Part shown: piece by piece, positions 43,688 to 54,770 of the stretch | How the letters are laid out: each line of letters starts with the position of its first letter | How positions within the stretch are numbered: position 1 is the stretch's first letter | From: Blastopirellula marina | Lineage (GTDB): Bacteria; Planctomycetota; Planctomycetia; Pirellulales; Pirellulaceae | Assembly (NCBI RefSeq): GCF_002967765.1 | Contig: NZ_PUHY01000005.1 | Coordinates: forward strand, 620,001 to 684,000 | Reading direction: 5' to 3' | DNA: 64,000 nucleotides | Translations under genes and position numbers: made by a program | The notes under the pieces: model-generated | The model's database searches: none | Told to the model about the DNA's origin: nothing | Seen by the model: only the letters and a program-made list of their open reading frames with translations

Positions 43688-45268
43688 TTATTGACGAACC
43701 TTGTTGATGAATTGCTCGACAACGTTCGACATGTCGAATGACTTGCCACCTTGCACCGGTGGATACTTCTCGAGTGTCGCTAGATGGTTGCCCATCATTT
43801 CACCCATAGGTGCCATCAACCAAGAAACCTTCTGCATCAGATGTCCGTATGCATCGGGACTATCGTACGATTCGTAAGGGTCCATACGAATGTTGAAAAC
43901 CAGCGGTGCGGTCCGCGGAACAAGGTTGGCGTAGTAATCTTCCTTGGTCGAGAAGTGGAACTTCCAAGGTCCCATCCGGACCGCGGTCAGCTTGCTTTCG
44001 TAATAGTGGAAGATGTGATCGCGCTGCGATTCTTGCGCTTCCCCCTTCCAGTAATCGAGGTTGTTCAGACCATCGATATATTGGGTTTTCTCCTTCATGG
44101 CAACGTCTGCGATGTTTGGGATCCCAGCGGCAGCCGCGATGGTAGTGAACAGGTCTTGATGTCCCTGAATACCGTTCAGCTTAGTATCGGCCGGAATCTG
44201 ACCTGGCCAGCGAGCAACACACGGAACCCGCACGCCTCCCTCGTAGGTTGTCATCTTTTCACCACGAAATGGAGTCGTCGCTCCGTGCGGCCAGGAGGAG
44301 TGCTCAGGGCCATTGTCGGTCGAGTAGATTACGAGGGTATTCTCTTCCAACCCCATCTTTTCCAGTGCGTCGAGCACGATACCAATGTCTTGATCGTGCT
44401 GCATCATACCAGCTCCGTGATAGTCGGCTTCGCTGGTGATCGTTTCGACCTTGTTTAGCCACGAGTCGTCAACACGCGTGTAGAGGTGCATGCGGGTCGT
44501 GTTCAGCCACACGAAGAAGGGCTTCTTTGCTTCCTGCGAGTCTTCGATGAAGTTGAGCGCTTTCGGAATGACTTCGCCCGCGTCAAAGTTTTTCATCCGT
44601 TCCTGCGTCAGAGGACCGGTATCTTCAATTCGTTGCTTGCCGATTTTGCCGAACCGTGGCTGAACGGTGTCGTCTTCGACATCGGTGGCAAACGAGTGAA
44701 TCACGCCGCGGGTACCAAACTTCTTTTCGTACTCTTCCAAGCTACCGGAGTACTTCTTGGCAAAGTTTTGATAGTCGCGTTGTTCTGCTTCTTCCTGAGT
44801 ATTCAAGTGATAGAGGTTGCCGAAGAACTCGTCAAAGCCGTGCACGGTTGGTAAGTGTTCGTTTCGATCGCCGAGATGATTTTTTCCGAAATGGCCGGTA
44901 CGATAACCTTCCGCCTTTAAGAACTCCGCCAGGCAGGGTGATTCCTTTTGCAGGCCCAAAGCGTCGCCCGGCTGTCCCACGGTTGTCATGCCCGAGCGAA
45001 TCGGATACTGACCAGTGATGAAAGCGGCGCGTCCCGCGGTGCACGATGGTTGGGCGTAGTGATCGGTAAACAGAACGCCTTCTTTGGCGAGACTGTCGAT
45101 GTTGGGTGTCTTGTAACCCATAACTCCGTGGTTGTAGCAGCCTAAGTTGGACCAGCCGATATCATCGCCAAAGATGACTAAGATATTGGGCTTATCCGCC
45201 GCGGTACCGGAAGTTGCGGAAATCAGCGTGAATACGGTGGCCATCGCAAGGCAAGCGAATAACCTCAT
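43688..45268 (-). CDS. Secreted sulfatase (arylsulfatase family)
   Basis: 526-residue S1 sulfatase with a signal peptide. The formylglycine-forming motif is CTAGR (C76-R80 in [13 protein letters not shown]), so it needs a maturation enzyme. The metal site DD at 35-36 ([17 protein letters not shown]) and [11 protein letters not shown] are also present. It removes sulfate from organic sulfate esters outside the cytoplasm; planctomycetes encode many to attack marine sulfated polysaccharides. The substrate is not readable. Confidence 0.92.
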   Translation of the reverse strand: MRLFACLAMATVFTLISATSGTAADKPNILVIFGDDIGWSNLGCYNHGVMGYKTPNIDSLAKEGVLFTDHYAQPSCTAGRAAFITGQYPIRSGMTTVGQPGDALGLQKESPCLAEFLKAEGYRTGHFGKNHLGDRNEHLPTVHGFDEFFGNLYHLNTQEEAEQRDYQNFAKKYSGSLEEYEKKFGTRGVIHSFATDVEDDTVQPRFGKIGKQRIEDTGPLTQERMKNFDAGEVIPKALNFIEDSQEAKKPFFVWLNTTRMHLYTRVDDSWLNKVETITSEADYHGAGMMQHDQDIGIVLDALEKMGLEENTLVIYSTDNGPEHSSWPHGATTPFRGEKMTTYEGGVRVPCVARWPGQIPADTKLNGIQGHQDLFTTIAAAAGIPNIADVAMKEKTQYIDGLNNLDYWKGEAQESQRDHIFHYYESKLTAVRMGPWKFHFSTKEDYYANLVPRTAPLVFNIRMDPYESYDSPDAYGHLMQKVSWLMAPMGEMMGNHLATLEKYPPVQGGKSFDMSNVVEQFINKVRQ

Positions 45269-45463
45269 GGCAGTTTCTCCCAGTTAAGTTGAGTGAAGCA
45301 TGGTAGTAGGAAGAGAAGTAAGCGAGCCTAAATAATGCTTACTATGGTGCTGATCGTCGGTAAACAAAAAAGCAGTTACATTCGGCAAGATTACGTCGAT
45401 ATTCGGCTATTCTTACGGCAAAGCAAATTGGATGTGTGGTGATCAGTCAAATTCGTGTTGTCT

Positions 45464-46441
45464 TCAGTCAACATCGACGTAGGATCCCCCAATCCAGAAT
45501 GATTCTTGAGTACGCTCCCGGGCGTGAAGGGTTGCCGAAGGAGTTTCGCCAAATAGTTTTCCGTAGGCGCCAGCGAAGCGGCCGAAGTGCCAGAACCCGT
45601 AGCGAGCCGCGATGTTGGTTACGGTAGTCGTTTCCGGATCGGCGGAACGTAAAGTAGCGTGGGCCTGATTCAACCGCCGTATCATCAGGTAGCGCTGGGG
45701 CGGCAGTCCGTAGAACTCGAGAAAGATCGAACGAAGCGTACGCTCGGAAACGCGTGTCGCGGAAACGAGGTCGTCAATCGTGAGGCTCTCGTTTGGCTGC
45801 GATTCAATCAGTTGCCGGACGGTGCGGATTAAGTCGTTACGGTGTAGCAGTGGACGCCCCGTTTGGCTGACCGGTTCGCAGGCGATGGTATGCAATCGTC
45901 GCCAGAGAGAGACCATCTCGCGGCGTACGAGCGTTGACAAGAAGGTCGATGTCAGGGCGCTCGGTTGATTGCGGACCATTCGCTGCAGTTGAATGAGAAG
46001 TCGTCGCGTGGAAGCGATCTCATCGCTTGGGAGGCGGGTGACCTGGTGACGAGCGGAACTGGCACGCAGATATTCGATTTCGTGCGATGAGCCGGTGAGC
46101 AAATGCCACGGTAAATAGACCGAACACCACGCGTGTTGCTTGAATACACTGATCGTAAACTCACTAGCCGCGTCGATCAGAAATACGGAATGATTCTCTA
46201 ATGGAATGCCGTTGGTCCGGTAGTCGCCATGCAATGGAACGAACAAGATTTGTCCGTCTGAGCGGCTGGCACCCTCCGCAATGATCCCGCTCCATTCGCT
46301 GCCATATTGCAAATGGATCTCGCCTAGGTGGAACGAACACAACTCCCACCGCGGCTGCCCCAGCTTGGGAAGCATCAAGCGTAGATCGGCGTCTTCGATC
46401 GCGGACGCGTAAGCTTCAAACTCGCGAAACGTGTCGGCCAT
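45464..46441 (-). CDS. AraC-family transcriptional regulator
   Basis: C-terminal two helix-turn-helix AraC domain: SLTIDDLVSATRVSERTLRS and AARYGFWHFGRFAGAYGKLF, spaced as in the family. The N-terminal 180 residues may form an AraC-binding-2-like beta-barrel sensing domain (for example QILFVPLHGDYRTNGIPLEN). The start at 46441 is preferred over an upstream ATG at 46519. Target is unknown; the sulfatase gene lies just downstream on the same strand. Confidence 0.9.
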   Translation of the reverse strand: MADTFREFEAYASAIEDADLRLMLPKLGQPRWELCSFHLGEIHLQYGSEWSGIIAEGASRSDGQILFVPLHGDYRTNGIPLENHSVFLIDAASEFTISVFKQHAWCSVYLPWHLLTGSSHEIEYLRASSARHQVTRLPSDEIASTRRLLIQLQRMVRNQPSALTSTFLSTLVRREMVSLWRRLHTIACEPVSQTGRPLLHRNDLIRTVRQLIESQPNESLTIDDLVSATRVSERTLRSIFLEFYGLPPQRYLMIRRLNQAHATLRSADPETTTVTNIAARYGFWHFGRFAGAYGKLFGETPSATLHARERTQESFWIGGSYVDVD

Positions 46442-46519
46442 CATGAGCGATTTGCCTTTGAGTTTCGGAATGGTGGTTGTTAGATGAGATGTCTCTATTG
46501 AATCGTATCGATCACACAT

Positions 46520-46858
46520 CGACCAGTGAATTTATGAGAGTTCATCCGCTTTTCATGAAGTAAGCAAACGAAAGGTTTTTGCCGAAAGCGGATTGCGAAG
46601 TCCCCTGGTCATCTGCGAATCATGACATCTATGCCAATCGAAATCGGCGTGCTCGAACCAGCCAAAGATGCGTGATCCATTCATGATGACATTTGGATGA
46701 GTTCCTAATCTTCGATGATTACATCGCGATATCAAACGCGTTGCCTTTTCAAGAGACTTTATCCACACCTGATTGGAACGTATTGCAACCCATGGGTGAT
46801 CGAGCACCCGATTTCCAGGCAGATGGAACCATCGGACCTATTATCTTGGAGAAATGCG
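46520..46858. other. Divergent promoter region
   Basis: Intergenic, 340 bases between the AraC gene (minus) and the Gly-zipper gene (plus). GGAG at 46848-46851 is the ribosome binding site of the latter. No other gene or clear repeat was found. Confidence 0.45.
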
Positions 46859-47647
46859 ATGAGACCGTTGATGATTGTGGGATCGGCAGTACTGGTATTG
46901 TCGTTGATTGCTGGAGACGCTCTGGCGCAAGGCGCGATTCGTGGGGGAATGCGTGGCGCGGCCGTCGGGGGCTTAGTCGGGGGAAAGTCTGGGGCCGGGA
47001 CAGGGGCGAAGGTCGGAGTCGTTACCGGGGCAACGCGTTCTGCAATCAATCGCGAATCCCAATCGCGAACTCAGTATCAATCGACGCCTGAGTATCAGAA
47101 CTATCAAGGTGCCGACTTCAACCAGTCTTCGCCCAATGTGATCATGTCGAGCGAAACAGGTTCGACGGCAACGCCAGCTACGCCACCAACCTCAAAGGCT
47201 GGCGAAGAATCGGTGATCCGTAAAGACGGGAAGCCGATTCTCGGTGTTACTTTCCCTGCCGACTGGAAGCAACAGACGGGCGACAATTACATCTCGGCAG
47301 TCAGCCCTGATGGCCATTGCTGGTCGATGTTTGTGACCATCAAGTCAACCTCCGATAAAGCGGCCGCATTGAAGAAGGTGGAAGACGGACTTCAAAATTA
47401 CATGACCAATATCAAGTTCGATGAAGCGACCGAAAAGAAGGAATCGGCAAGCGTCGTCACCGGAACCGCCAAGGGTAAGAAGTCCGGCAGCGAGCTTGTC
47501 TTCGCCGCAGGCGTGTTGGACGCCGGCGATGGCCAACTGGTTGCTGCTGGCTTCGCGGCCGATGCGAAACTGGAAGATCACTACAAGGCAACCGTTCGCG
47601 GTATCTGCGAAACGATTAAGAAGAGCGACGACTTTCAAGAGAAGTAA
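46859..47647 (+). CDS. Secreted glycine-zipper protein
   Basis: 262 residues from ATG 46859. Signal peptide MRPLMIVGSAVLVLSLIAGD, followed by a glycine-zipper (GGMRGAAVGGLVGGKSGAG) of the kind found in membrane-inserting or amyloid-like lipoproteins. The C-terminal half is a compact alpha/beta region (GVTFPADWKQQTGDNYISAV and YKATVRGICETIKKSDD). Possibly surface or outer-membrane associated; function unknown. Confidence 0.65.
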   Translation: MRPLMIVGSAVLVLSLIAGDALAQGAIRGGMRGAAVGGLVGGKSGAGTGAKVGVVTGATRSAINRESQSRTQYQSTPEYQNYQGADFNQSSPNVIMSSETGSTATPATPPTSKAGEESVIRKDGKPILGVTFPADWKQQTGDNYISAVSPDGHCWSMFVTIKSTSDKAAALKKVEDGLQNYMTNIKFDEATEKKESASVVTGTAKGKKSGSELVFAAGVLDAGDGQLVAAGFAADAKLEDHYKATVRGICETIKKSDDFQEK

Positions 47648-47657
47648 TCACTCCGCA

Positions 47658-47694
47658 CGCCTGACGATTCCGCCTGGCCAGGAGTCGTCAGGCG
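47658..47694 (+). terminator. Hairpin after the Gly-zipper gene
   Basis: CGCCTGACGA (47658-47667) and TCGTCAGGCG (47685-47694), 10-bp perfect stem with 17-base loop, 10 bases after the stop. Confidence 0.55.
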
Positions 47695-47901
47695 AGCATG
47701 TATCGGACGGAAGTCTGTTCCTGGCGGGGGCTAACCCTGCCCCGGTCCCTGCCAGGAGCAGAACCGTCTGGCCGATGGCGAATCCGGAGCAATTCATCGG
47801 AAGCAGCGTGCGTAACGAATCAGTTACACAATCGACAAATGTCTTCGCTGCATTCGACAGCGGCATGTGCATCCCATCCCACGACGATCTCTCGTTTCCG
47901 A

Positions 47902-48930
47902 TTACTGCACCGCGTCAATCACCTTTTGGGCTTCTTTCCCAAAGTGCGTCTCTGGAAAGCGGCTTGAGGCGCGGGCCATCATGCGGCGGAGGGCGACTGG
48001 GGTCGAGCCTTTCTGCATGGCTTGATCGTACAGCTTTTTCGCAGTCAGCTCATTTTGGAACGATTCGTTTTCATCAAGCTTATCGAGTAACCCGCGACAG
48101 GCGCGACCTTGCGGTGTCGATTTGAAATCGGTGGCGATCAACTCGGCAAGTTCGTAGCCGTGGATCTGCTGGGGGACGGTTCCTTCGCGCGAGTCAGCAA
48201 TCTTCTGCACCTGGCGATCCAGGAACGAGCTAATCGCCGAGTTGAACTCTTCGGCCAACGTATCGTCCATCATCTTCCGCATGGCCAACAGCGAACGTTC
48301 GTCGAGCTTGCTTCCGAGCTCGATCGGCCAAAGAACGTGCTTCAGCGTATCAGACGTTTCGTCCGTTAGCAGCGAGAACTTACCGTCGAGCCCGGTCTTG
48401 ATTTGGCGGCTGAGTACGAACTCTTTCGAGCCGTCATCTTGCTTGTAGTAACTGCCAGCTTGCTTGCGATCGAGCTGCTGGCCTTCCTTAAAGATCGAGT
48501 AATTGAACAACTCGCTTTGGAAACCCATCCGAGCCACGATGCTGGGATCGTCCCCGTGGAAGATGTTGGGACCGACCAGGTTTCGTTGCAGGGCATAGTC
48601 GACCCCGCGAACCGTTTCGTCAGCGTTCACGGCAAACAGAATGATCGGCTTGTCTTTGATCGCCTCGGCCAACTGGGCGAACAACTCAGGCGTCCACGTA
48701 TTGCACTTGGGACACCACGTGGCGTACACCATCACGACGGGCGTCTTATCGCCGATTGAAGCAGGCGAAGGAACGCGACCTTGCCACCGCACGCCTGCCA
48801 AAGCTTGATCAAGCGAAACCATCGGCCGCGCAGCCGCTCCGCCCGTTTCTGCTGAGGCCTGGGCGAAAGCCAAGGTGGGCAGCGACAAAACGGCAACGAT
48901 GCAAACGACAAGCAAGCGGAACATTGGCAT
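47902..48930 (-). CDS. Secreted thioredoxin-fold protein with helical C-terminus
   Basis: Signal peptide (LLVVCIVAVLSLPTLAFAQA), thioredoxin domain with redox pair WCPKC in YATWCPKCNTW, then about 200 extra helical residues. Probably a periplasmic thiol-disulfide protein or carrier. The C-terminal extension is unknown. Monocistronic. Confidence 0.85.
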   Translation of the reverse strand: MPMFRLLVVCIVAVLSLPTLAFAQASAETGGAAARPMVSLDQALAGVRWQGRVPSPASIGDKTPVVMVYATWCPKCNTWTPELFAQLAEAIKDKPIILFAVNADETVRGVDYALQRNLVGPNIFHGDDPSIVARMGFQSELFNYSIFKEGQQLDRKQAGSYYKQDDGSKEFVLSRQIKTGLDGKFSLLTDETSDTLKHVLWPIELGSKLDERSLLAMRKMMDDTLAEEFNSAISSFLDRQVQKIADSREGTVPQQIHGYELAELIATDFKSTPQGRACRGLLDKLDENESFQNELTAKKLYDQAMQKGSTPVALRRMMARASSRFPETHFGKEAQKVIDAVQ

Positions 48931-49186
48931 TGGTTACCTTCCTAATGGTTAATAATCAGCTTGTTTTGATTGAACTTGCTATGGCGATCCGCGTCAAGCT
49001 TGTTCCACCCTAAAAGGGGCTAGGTAACTCGTCGAGATCGAAGGCTTCACGGTGCTGAATGCGCAATATTGGGCCACCCACAGCGAACTAGAACTCGGGC
49101 GGCGAACTTTCTACAATCGCCGCTCGGCGAGATGGATCGCTACGACAACCACCTAGAATTACGTATGACGAAGGAGCTAACGCCTG

Positions 49187-49972
49187 ATGCAATCACATGA
49201 AGTCGACTACGAAATCTTGGGCGATTCGATGCAATTAGTCGAAGTCGAACTCGACCCGGGCGAGACCGTCATCGCCGAAGCAGGGGCGATGTGCTACATG
49301 GAGGAAGGCATCCACTTCGAAGCCAAAATGGGAGACGGTTCTGCCCCAGCGCAAGGTTTCTTCGGCAGCTTGATGCAAGCAGGCGGTCGCATGTTGACTG
49401 GCGAATCGATCTTCATCACGCACTTCACCAATCAAGGAAGTGGTAAGAAACGGGTTTCGTTCGCAGCACCCTTCCCGGGCAAGATCATTCCGCTTGATCT
49501 TTCCAAGATTAATGGCCGGGTGATTTGCCAGAAAGATTCGTTTCTCTGTGCGGCGCTAGGCACGAAGCTGTCGGTCGCCTTCAACAAACGTCTCGGCACT
49601 GGCTTCTTCGGTGGCGAGGGTTTCATTATGCAGCGACTCGAAGGAGACGGCATGGCCTTCTTGCACGCTTGTGGCACGATCATCAAGAAGGAGCTAAAGG
49701 GAGAAACGCTACGAGTTGACACCGGCTGCCTGGTCGGGTTCACCGACGGCATCGACTATAACATCGAGCGCGCCGGTAACTTGAAGAGCATGGTCTTCGG
49801 CGGCGAAGGCTTGTTCCTGGCGACCCTCCGCGGTCAAGGAACGGTCCTGCTGCAAAGCCTTCCGTTTAGCCGCATGGCGGACCGCATCATCCAACACGCC
49901 CCGGCCGCTGGCGGCAAGAGCCAAGGCGAAGGTTCCGTTCTCGGCGGGCTAGGGAACTTGTTCGGGGATTAA
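49187..49972 (+). CDS. AIM24/TIGR00266-family protein 1
   Basis: AIM24-family fold of about 240 residues with an extra glycine-rich tail ([19 protein letters not shown]). Family motifs: [20 protein letters not shown] at the start, [15 protein letters not shown] in the middle, [16 protein letters not shown] and GLFLATLRG. Function is not well understood; mitochondrial AIM24 helps respiratory complex assembly, but bacterial roles are unclear. Close paralogue at 54771-55511. A good terminator follows. Confidence 0.9.
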   Translation: MQSHEVDYEILGDSMQLVEVELDPGETVIAEAGAMCYMEEGIHFEAKMGDGSAPAQGFFGSLMQAGGRMLTGESIFITHFTNQGSGKKRVSFAAPFPGKIIPLDLSKINGRVICQKDSFLCAALGTKLSVAFNKRLGTGFFGGEGFIMQRLEGDGMAFLHACGTIIKKELKGETLRVDTGCLVGFTDGIDYNIERAGNLKSMVFGGEGLFLATLRGQGTVLLQSLPFSRMADRIIQHAPAAGGKSQGEGSVLGGLGNLFGD

Positions 49973-49995
49973 GGCAGAAGCGTGGCCGATTCCAC

Positions 49996-50038
49996 AGGGC
50001 GGACTCATAGCACATCGCTACTGAGGACCGCCCTTTTT
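49996..50038 (+). terminator. Rho-independent terminator after AIM24 gene 1
   Basis: AGGGCGG (49996-50002) and CCGCCCT (50028-50034) form the stem, with nested CTCATAGC/GCTA-TGAG pairs, followed by a T-run. Confidence 0.75.
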
Positions 50039-50165
50039 CGTTGTCCCAAACCAAGCAGGGATAGAAAGTCCTGGTATGGTAAGACAATTGCGATTAGAGG
50101 TTTGAAGGGCCTGACGCGGTTGATAATACGCAACGACAACTCACAACAAACAATGGTGTTTCTCT

Positions 50166-50715
50166 GTGCCAACCCGTCGATGCAAAGCCGACGGTAAACC
50201 TGCGAACTGGCGATTTTCCTTTCGTCTCTGGGCACTTATCTTGCTGATAGGTTTAATCGCCGCGCCGCTGGGATGGTGGTCTTATCTCCACCGACGTGCG
50301 CAAAAGATAAACTACTGGAGGAATACTATTGAGAGCATTGGGGGCCACGTAATAGTTCAAGATACAACCGCAGGGCCGTTCTGTTACGGGCCGCACCTTG
50401 CCTAAGCTTACTACCTTTTTGGCCGCCAGGACCGATTTGCGAGATGACTCACTTGTGGGAGTTGCACGTTCGCAGTCTCTGAAAGTTTGTTCCCTTGCAA
50501 AGACGCCGCTAACAGATCAAGGACTGGAATACTTTCGTGATCATCCAAATCTCGAAAAGTTGTCGGCCGATCATACGAGTATAACGGATGAGTCAATCGC
50601 CATATTTGAATCATTACCGTCCCTGAGAGAACTGCAAATCAAAGGGACCAGAATTAGCAAACAAGCGATCGATGAGTTTCAAAAGAGACACCCCGATGTA
50701 ACGATCCTCGATTAG
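50166..50715 (+). pseudogene. LRR-like membrane protein gene split by a frameshift
   Basis: The first frame (GTG 50166) encodes a membrane anchor and linker (FSFRLWALILLIGLIAAPLG) and stops at 50405. A second frame, shifted by one base and open from 50356, encodes leucine-rich-repeat-like sequence (LTDQGLEYFRDHPNLEKLSA, then ITDESIAIFESLPSLREL) to 50715. The composition is the same as a single planctomycete anchor-plus-LRR protein. A one-base indel between 50356 and 50405 is the likely cause; sequencing error is possible. Confidence 0.55.
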
Positions 50716-51072
50716 CATCGAAGCGGCTAACAACACTTCTACACGAAAGTCACCGCAAGTGGCCTAATGCGATATCTTCTGCTTGGCGAATGGTTTCTAA
50801 CTCGCCACTTTTTGCCCCCTATTATGCCTCTCCCTAAGCCAACTGGGTGATCTTTATTAGGCGAAGATGAAGGTTCGGTGAATTCGCGGCGCACAAGGTA
50901 AATAGCGGTTCCGCATTCATCATAGAAGGCAATAGACTCGGGCGGTCATTTTTAATTGGCGGTCTTCGTCAACGATTGTTTTCGTTCTATCGAGAGAGCG
51001 ATTTCTTCCCTCTGCGCGTGCTTTTTGTCAATGCGAACGAAGTGGGTGCAGGGATTACCAAGTCTTGAATAG
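50716..51072. other. Intergenic stretch before DUF1559 module 1
   Basis: About 355 bases, AT-richer near the end. No gene or clear repeat seen; promoter for the DUF1559 gene expected. Confidence 0.45.
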
Positions 51073-52047
51073 GTGTTTCAAGTGCGAAAAACATTGATTT
51101 CACGGCGCGGCTTCACGCTCGTCGAATTGCTGGTAGTCATTGCGATTATTGGCGTCCTCATTTCACTTCTTCTGCCGGCCGTGCAGCAAGCGCGCGAGTC
51201 AGCCCGGCGTATGCAGTGCCAGAACAACCTGAAACAGATCGGGCTGGCCATGCAGAATTATCACGGTACTTACAACACCCTGCCCTCCGGAAACTATGGG
51301 CTGGTGAATGCGGCGGGCACTAAATACTACGGACACGGTTGGACTTGGCACGCAAGCATCCTGCCGTTCATCGAACAAGGGGCGTTGCAGGACGCCATCA
51401 CGGATCCTGCTGGTGGATTTGGTAACGAAAACGGCGGAACAACCAGCTTAAAGGGATTGGTCGTTCGTGCCACCATCGTGAACGCATTCTGGTGCCCCTC
51501 GCAGCCGGATGTCAGCAACGGCGCTCAGAAGAATGGCGGATACCAGCCATCAAATTACAACGGCAACATGGGCACCCGGATCGGCAATGGCAACGACAAC
51601 TGCGTTTGCACGGGTGTGTCGACGCTCGCAGAAATGCGAACGAAGGCGTGGGGCTGCATGAATGGAAACGGCATCTTCTACGTCGACAGCAAGACTCGCT
51701 TTGCCGACGTGAAAGACGGCCTCTCGAACACGATCTGCGTGAGCGAAGTGGGCGACTCTGGTGGTGACGCGATCGGACATTTCAGCGGCGGCAGCGATCG
51801 CAAAGCCATCTTTTCTGGCGGGGCTGACGGCAATCCACCGAGCGAGATGTCGGAATACCTGATTGCTGCGGAAGGAAACGACCCGATTAACGGCGGTGCT
51901 GAAGAAGCCGCTGGTAGTTGGCACCCAGGCGGAGCGAATTTCGTCATGTGCGATGGGAGTGTCCGATTCCTATCGGAGAACATGGACATGCCGACCTATC
52001 AGGGGCTGAGCACCCGTAACGGTCGCGAAACGCTCGGCGAATACTAA
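51073..52047 (+). CDS. DUF1559 pseudopilin-like protein 1
   Basis: Prepilin-like N-terminus [20 protein letters not shown], cleaved by a prepilin peptidase before the Phe, followed by [20 protein letters not shown] and the planctomycete DUF1559 domain (typical [14 protein letters not shown] and the C-terminal block [16 protein letters not shown]). Probably part of a pilus- or secretion-associated surface system; hundreds occur per planctomycete genome. GTG 51073 or 51082 may be the start. The next gene is a partner lipoprotein on the same strand. Confidence 0.93.
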   Translation: MFQVRKTLISRRGFTLVELLVVIAIIGVLISLLLPAVQQARESARRMQCQNNLKQIGLAMQNYHGTYNTLPSGNYGLVNAAGTKYYGHGWTWHASILPFIEQGALQDAITDPAGGFGNENGGTTSLKGLVVRATIVNAFWCPSQPDVSNGAQKNGGYQPSNYNGNMGTRIGNGNDNCVCTGVSTLAEMRTKAWGCMNGNGIFYVDSKTRFADVKDGLSNTICVSEVGDSGGDAIGHFSGGSDRKAIFSGGADGNPPSEMSEYLIAAEGNDPINGGAEEAAGSWHPGGANFVMCDGSVRFLSENMDMPTYQGLSTRNGRETLGEY

Positions 52048-52125
52048 GCTGCCAAACTCGTCGAAATCTAGCCGCGCCGCCGATCTTGGCGGCACGGCTT
52101 ACTTGCTGAAATCTCCCAATCATCT

Positions 52126-52602
52126 ATGTCAGAATTACGAGTGTGTGCTGTGAAATTGATACATACTGGTCACCTCGCAGTGGCCTTATTGGTAATGTTC
52201 CTGGGGCTGACCGGTTGCGGCGGGACTGGGGATAAGCCCGACTTGGGGCAAGTAACTGGAACCGTCACGTTGGATGGGCAGCCGCTTAGCGGAGTTGCCG
52301 TGGTCTTTCAGCCAGACAATGGTCGTCCGGCCCGCGGGATGACCGATGCCGAAGGCAAGTACGACCTGATCTACATTCGTAACGAACGTGGAACGAAAGT
52401 CGGGCACAACCGAGTCGAAATCGCCCCCAGCGAGGAAGGGGAAGATGAGGGAGAAGAGGCGGAAGACCCAGACTCTGTCGAACCAGCCAAACCGGTCAAA
52501 TCGGGTAAGCCAAAGGTTCCAGCCAAGTACAACCTCAAGACCGAACTCGAAGCTGACGTCAAGCCAGGTGATAATACCTTCGATTTCAATCTCGAGTCGT
52601 AA
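52126..52602 (+). CDS. Carboxypeptidase-regulatory-like lipoprotein
   Basis: Lipobox leader (LLVMFLGLTGC) then a beta-sandwich of the carboxypeptidase regulatory-like fold (VTGTVTLDGQPLSGVAVVFQ; GMTDAEGKYDL), common next to DUF1559 genes. An acidic stretch (EEGEDEGEEAEDPDS) is unusual. Module partner of the preceding gene. Confidence 0.85.
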   Translation: MSELRVCAVKLIHTGHLAVALLVMFLGLTGCGGTGDKPDLGQVTGTVTLDGQPLSGVAVVFQPDNGRPARGMTDAEGKYDLIYIRNERGTKVGHNRVEIAPSEEGEDEGEEAEDPDSVEPAKPVKSGKPKVPAKYNLKTELEADVKPGDNTFDFNLES

Positions 52603-52630
52603 TCATTCGACGATAGATACCGAACAATTC

Positions 52631-52678
52631 GGGACAGGTCTTTTTCCGTGGAGTTAGCCTGGGAAAAAGTCCTGTCCC
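52631..52678. terminator. Bidirectional hairpin terminator
   Basis: GGGACAGGTCTTTTTCC (52631-52647) and GGAAAAAGTCCTGTCCC (52662-52678) pair with one T-T mismatch, a 16-bp stem and 14-base loop. It separates the two convergent lipoprotein genes and is probably shared. Confidence 0.75.
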
Positions 52679-52697
52679 AATTTTCTACTGCGACGCG

Positions 52698-53141
52698 TTA
52701 ATCCTTCAATTCCAGCGTCAACTCGTGCGACCCTTCTTTAGTCACATCGGCAGTCAGGCCTGACTTGATGAAGTCGGAATACTTCGCCGGCACATGATAG
52801 ATTGCTTCGTTCTTAAGAAGCTTGTTGCCGGTTGGATCGTTGGGATCGTTCTCTGAAATTAGCTGACTCTTATCGACGGCCACTTGGTACTTGCCTGCGA
52901 AAATTCCATCACCGGGATTTGTCGTACCCATCTGAGCAACGCCGTTGGAATCGGTCAAACCGTTGGCGTAGTTGCCTTCGTCACTCACGAAGATGACGAC
53001 TGCCTCTTCGATCGGTTGCCCTTGGTACATCACCGTGACGGCAAATGGAATCTTGCCAGGTTCCAGCGAAGGACCACAACCCACAAGTAGCACTGTAAAT
53101 AGCAGAGCAATACCCAGGAGAAGACGTTGATTGATACGCAT
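52698..53141 (-). CDS. Lipoprotein, partner of DUF1559 protein 2
   Basis: Lipobox leader (LFTVLLVGC) followed by a beta-sandwich like the other lipoprotein (VTVMYQGQPIEEAVVIFVSD, then GLTDSNGVAQMGTT). ATG 53141 chosen; an upstream frame adds unsupported residues. It mirrors the arrangement of the opposite module. Confidence 0.85.
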   Translation of the reverse strand: MRINQRLLLGIALLFTVLLVGCGPSLEPGKIPFAVTVMYQGQPIEEAVVIFVSDEGNYANGLTDSNGVAQMGTTNPGDGIFAGKYQVAVDKSQLISENDPNDPTGNKLLKNEAIYHVPAKYSDFIKSGLTADVTKEGSHELTLELKD

Positions 53142-53242
53142 TGAATATCTCGTCGGAAGGAAACTTCCAGCACTTATAATAACGATCGAGAACATCGACC
53201 GGCGCGCGATACGTCAGGCCGGTCAATCCGAGAAGTCTTAAC

Positions 53243-54304
53243 TTACGGAGCGCTAATTGCTTCGCTACCAGACTTGGTGACCATTGCTCCCCACACACCG
53301 TAAGGGCTGGGGGAACCGGTGTCGGGATAACCGCGGTAGTTCGCGCCTTGATTACCGGTGTTGATTGTTTCGGTCACAAAGCGAACCGAACCATCCATCA
53401 TGCCAACGTTCACGCCACCAGGATGATAGCTGGTCGGCGAGAGCAGATATTGGCTTCCTCCGTGGCTCGTCCCATCGGCGATCAGCACCGAGTTTGGCGG
53501 GGTCGCAGCGGTGACACCCACGAACAAGATGGCTCCATCCCAGGCGCGGAATCCTCGTAGCGGCTGATTGCTGAATACCCCGACGGTCGAGATGTATTGC
53601 TTGGTTTGCTTGTTCAATAGCGGAGTCAACGCCACCGGGTACCAACTGGTAGAGCCCGGTTTGGTGACCACCGAACCGTAGCTACGATTACTAGATGGGC
53701 GTACTCCCTCGGAGAGCCCCATGGTGTTGCTGGTTCCGTCGGTGATCGAGGACATCCGCGACCAGGCGTCGTTGAGGAACACGCCGGCGTTCATATTGCC
53801 AGAAGTATAGGTTCCCCCGGGGTAGGAACGATAAGGGCGATCGCCAACAAAGAAGTAGTAGTCAGCGGCACCGGCCGTTTGATCAGGAGCTTCGGGGGAC
53901 AGAAGCGGACCTGCATTGCTCGGGCACAGGAAGGAATCTACCGTCGTCTTCCAAATCGGATCGCTCGCATCATAGGGACCCACGGCCGAGGTCATGGCGT
54001 TATCGTACATCGCACCTTGTTCCATGAACGGCAACACGGCGAAACGAGCATTCAAACGATTGTTTCCCGCATAGGAAGCCGCCCCGCGAGGGTTCCCAGC
54101 CCGCAGCGCCGGAAATGCGTTGAAGGCATCGTGGTAAAGCTGAACTGCTAAACCAAGCTGCTTCAGATTGTTGGTGCACTGCATCCGACGAGCTGCTTCG
54201 CGGGCTTGTTGAACGGCTGGCAGCAGCAGAGCGATCAACACACCAATGATGGCAATGACGACAAGCAACTCGACGAGTGTGAAACCTGACCTTGTTTTCA
54301 TCAC
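53243..54304 (-). CDS. DUF1559 pseudopilin-like protein 2
   Basis: Prepilin-like start [20 protein letters not shown] and DUF1559 domain ([36 protein letters not shown]). Clearly paralogous to the protein at 51073, in mirror orientation and followed by its own lipoprotein gene. Confidence 0.93.
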   Translation of the reverse strand: MMKTRSGFTLVELLVVIAIIGVLIALLLPAVQQAREAARRMQCTNNLKQLGLAVQLYHDAFNAFPALRAGNPRGAASYAGNNRLNARFAVLPFMEQGAMYDNAMTSAVGPYDASDPIWKTTVDSFLCPSNAGPLLSPEAPDQTAGAADYYFFVGDRPYRSYPGGTYTSGNMNAGVFLNDAWSRMSSITDGTSNTMGLSEGVRPSSNRSYGSVVTKPGSTSWYPVALTPLLNKQTKQYISTVGVFSNQPLRGFRAWDGAILFVGVTAATPPNSVLIADGTSHGGSQYLLSPTSYHPGGVNVGMMDGSVRFVTETINTGNQGANYRGYPDTGSPSPYGVWGAMVTKSGSEAISAP

Positions 54305-54770
54305 GAAACCTGTGGAAATATGGACAGAATGATGTATTTCTTTCCGATCCTAAGAACGCTAAGTAATTTAGTCAACGAATTGGAATTCGTAGAAAATCGC
54401 CTTTTTGTCTCGACAAATTTCGGTGCGTGTGGCCGAGAAAGTTACCAAAAGAACTTGATTGAGCCAGCTATGGGAAAAGCGAACGCCCTTCTCGAATGTG
54501 TAAGCTGCAATAAACTAAGGTAATTGCCATGGCATTTGATGTTTTTAACGAAATAAATCTCGTTAAAAGCTTAAAACCGCAGTGCTTACCACAATCGAAA
54601 TCGGCAATTAAGTGATGCTGTCCTGGCGTTGACCCGGGACCTGGCAGATTGCTTCTCAACGAGCTCCCGGCGCGAGCTATGTTTTCATACGTCGACGTCC
54701 GCTCGGTTGATGCGGTTCGCGATACGACGAAAAGTTCGCAGTCAGCAATCTATCCAAGGGCCCAACTCTG
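54305..54770. other. Divergent intergenic region with a hairpin
   Basis: About 465 bases between the DUF1559 gene and the AIM24 gene. TTTTAACGA (54543-54551) and TCGTTAAAA (54560-54568) form a 9-bp hairpin in AT-rich sequence, possible regulatory site or promoter structure. No gene is supported. Confidence 0.4.
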
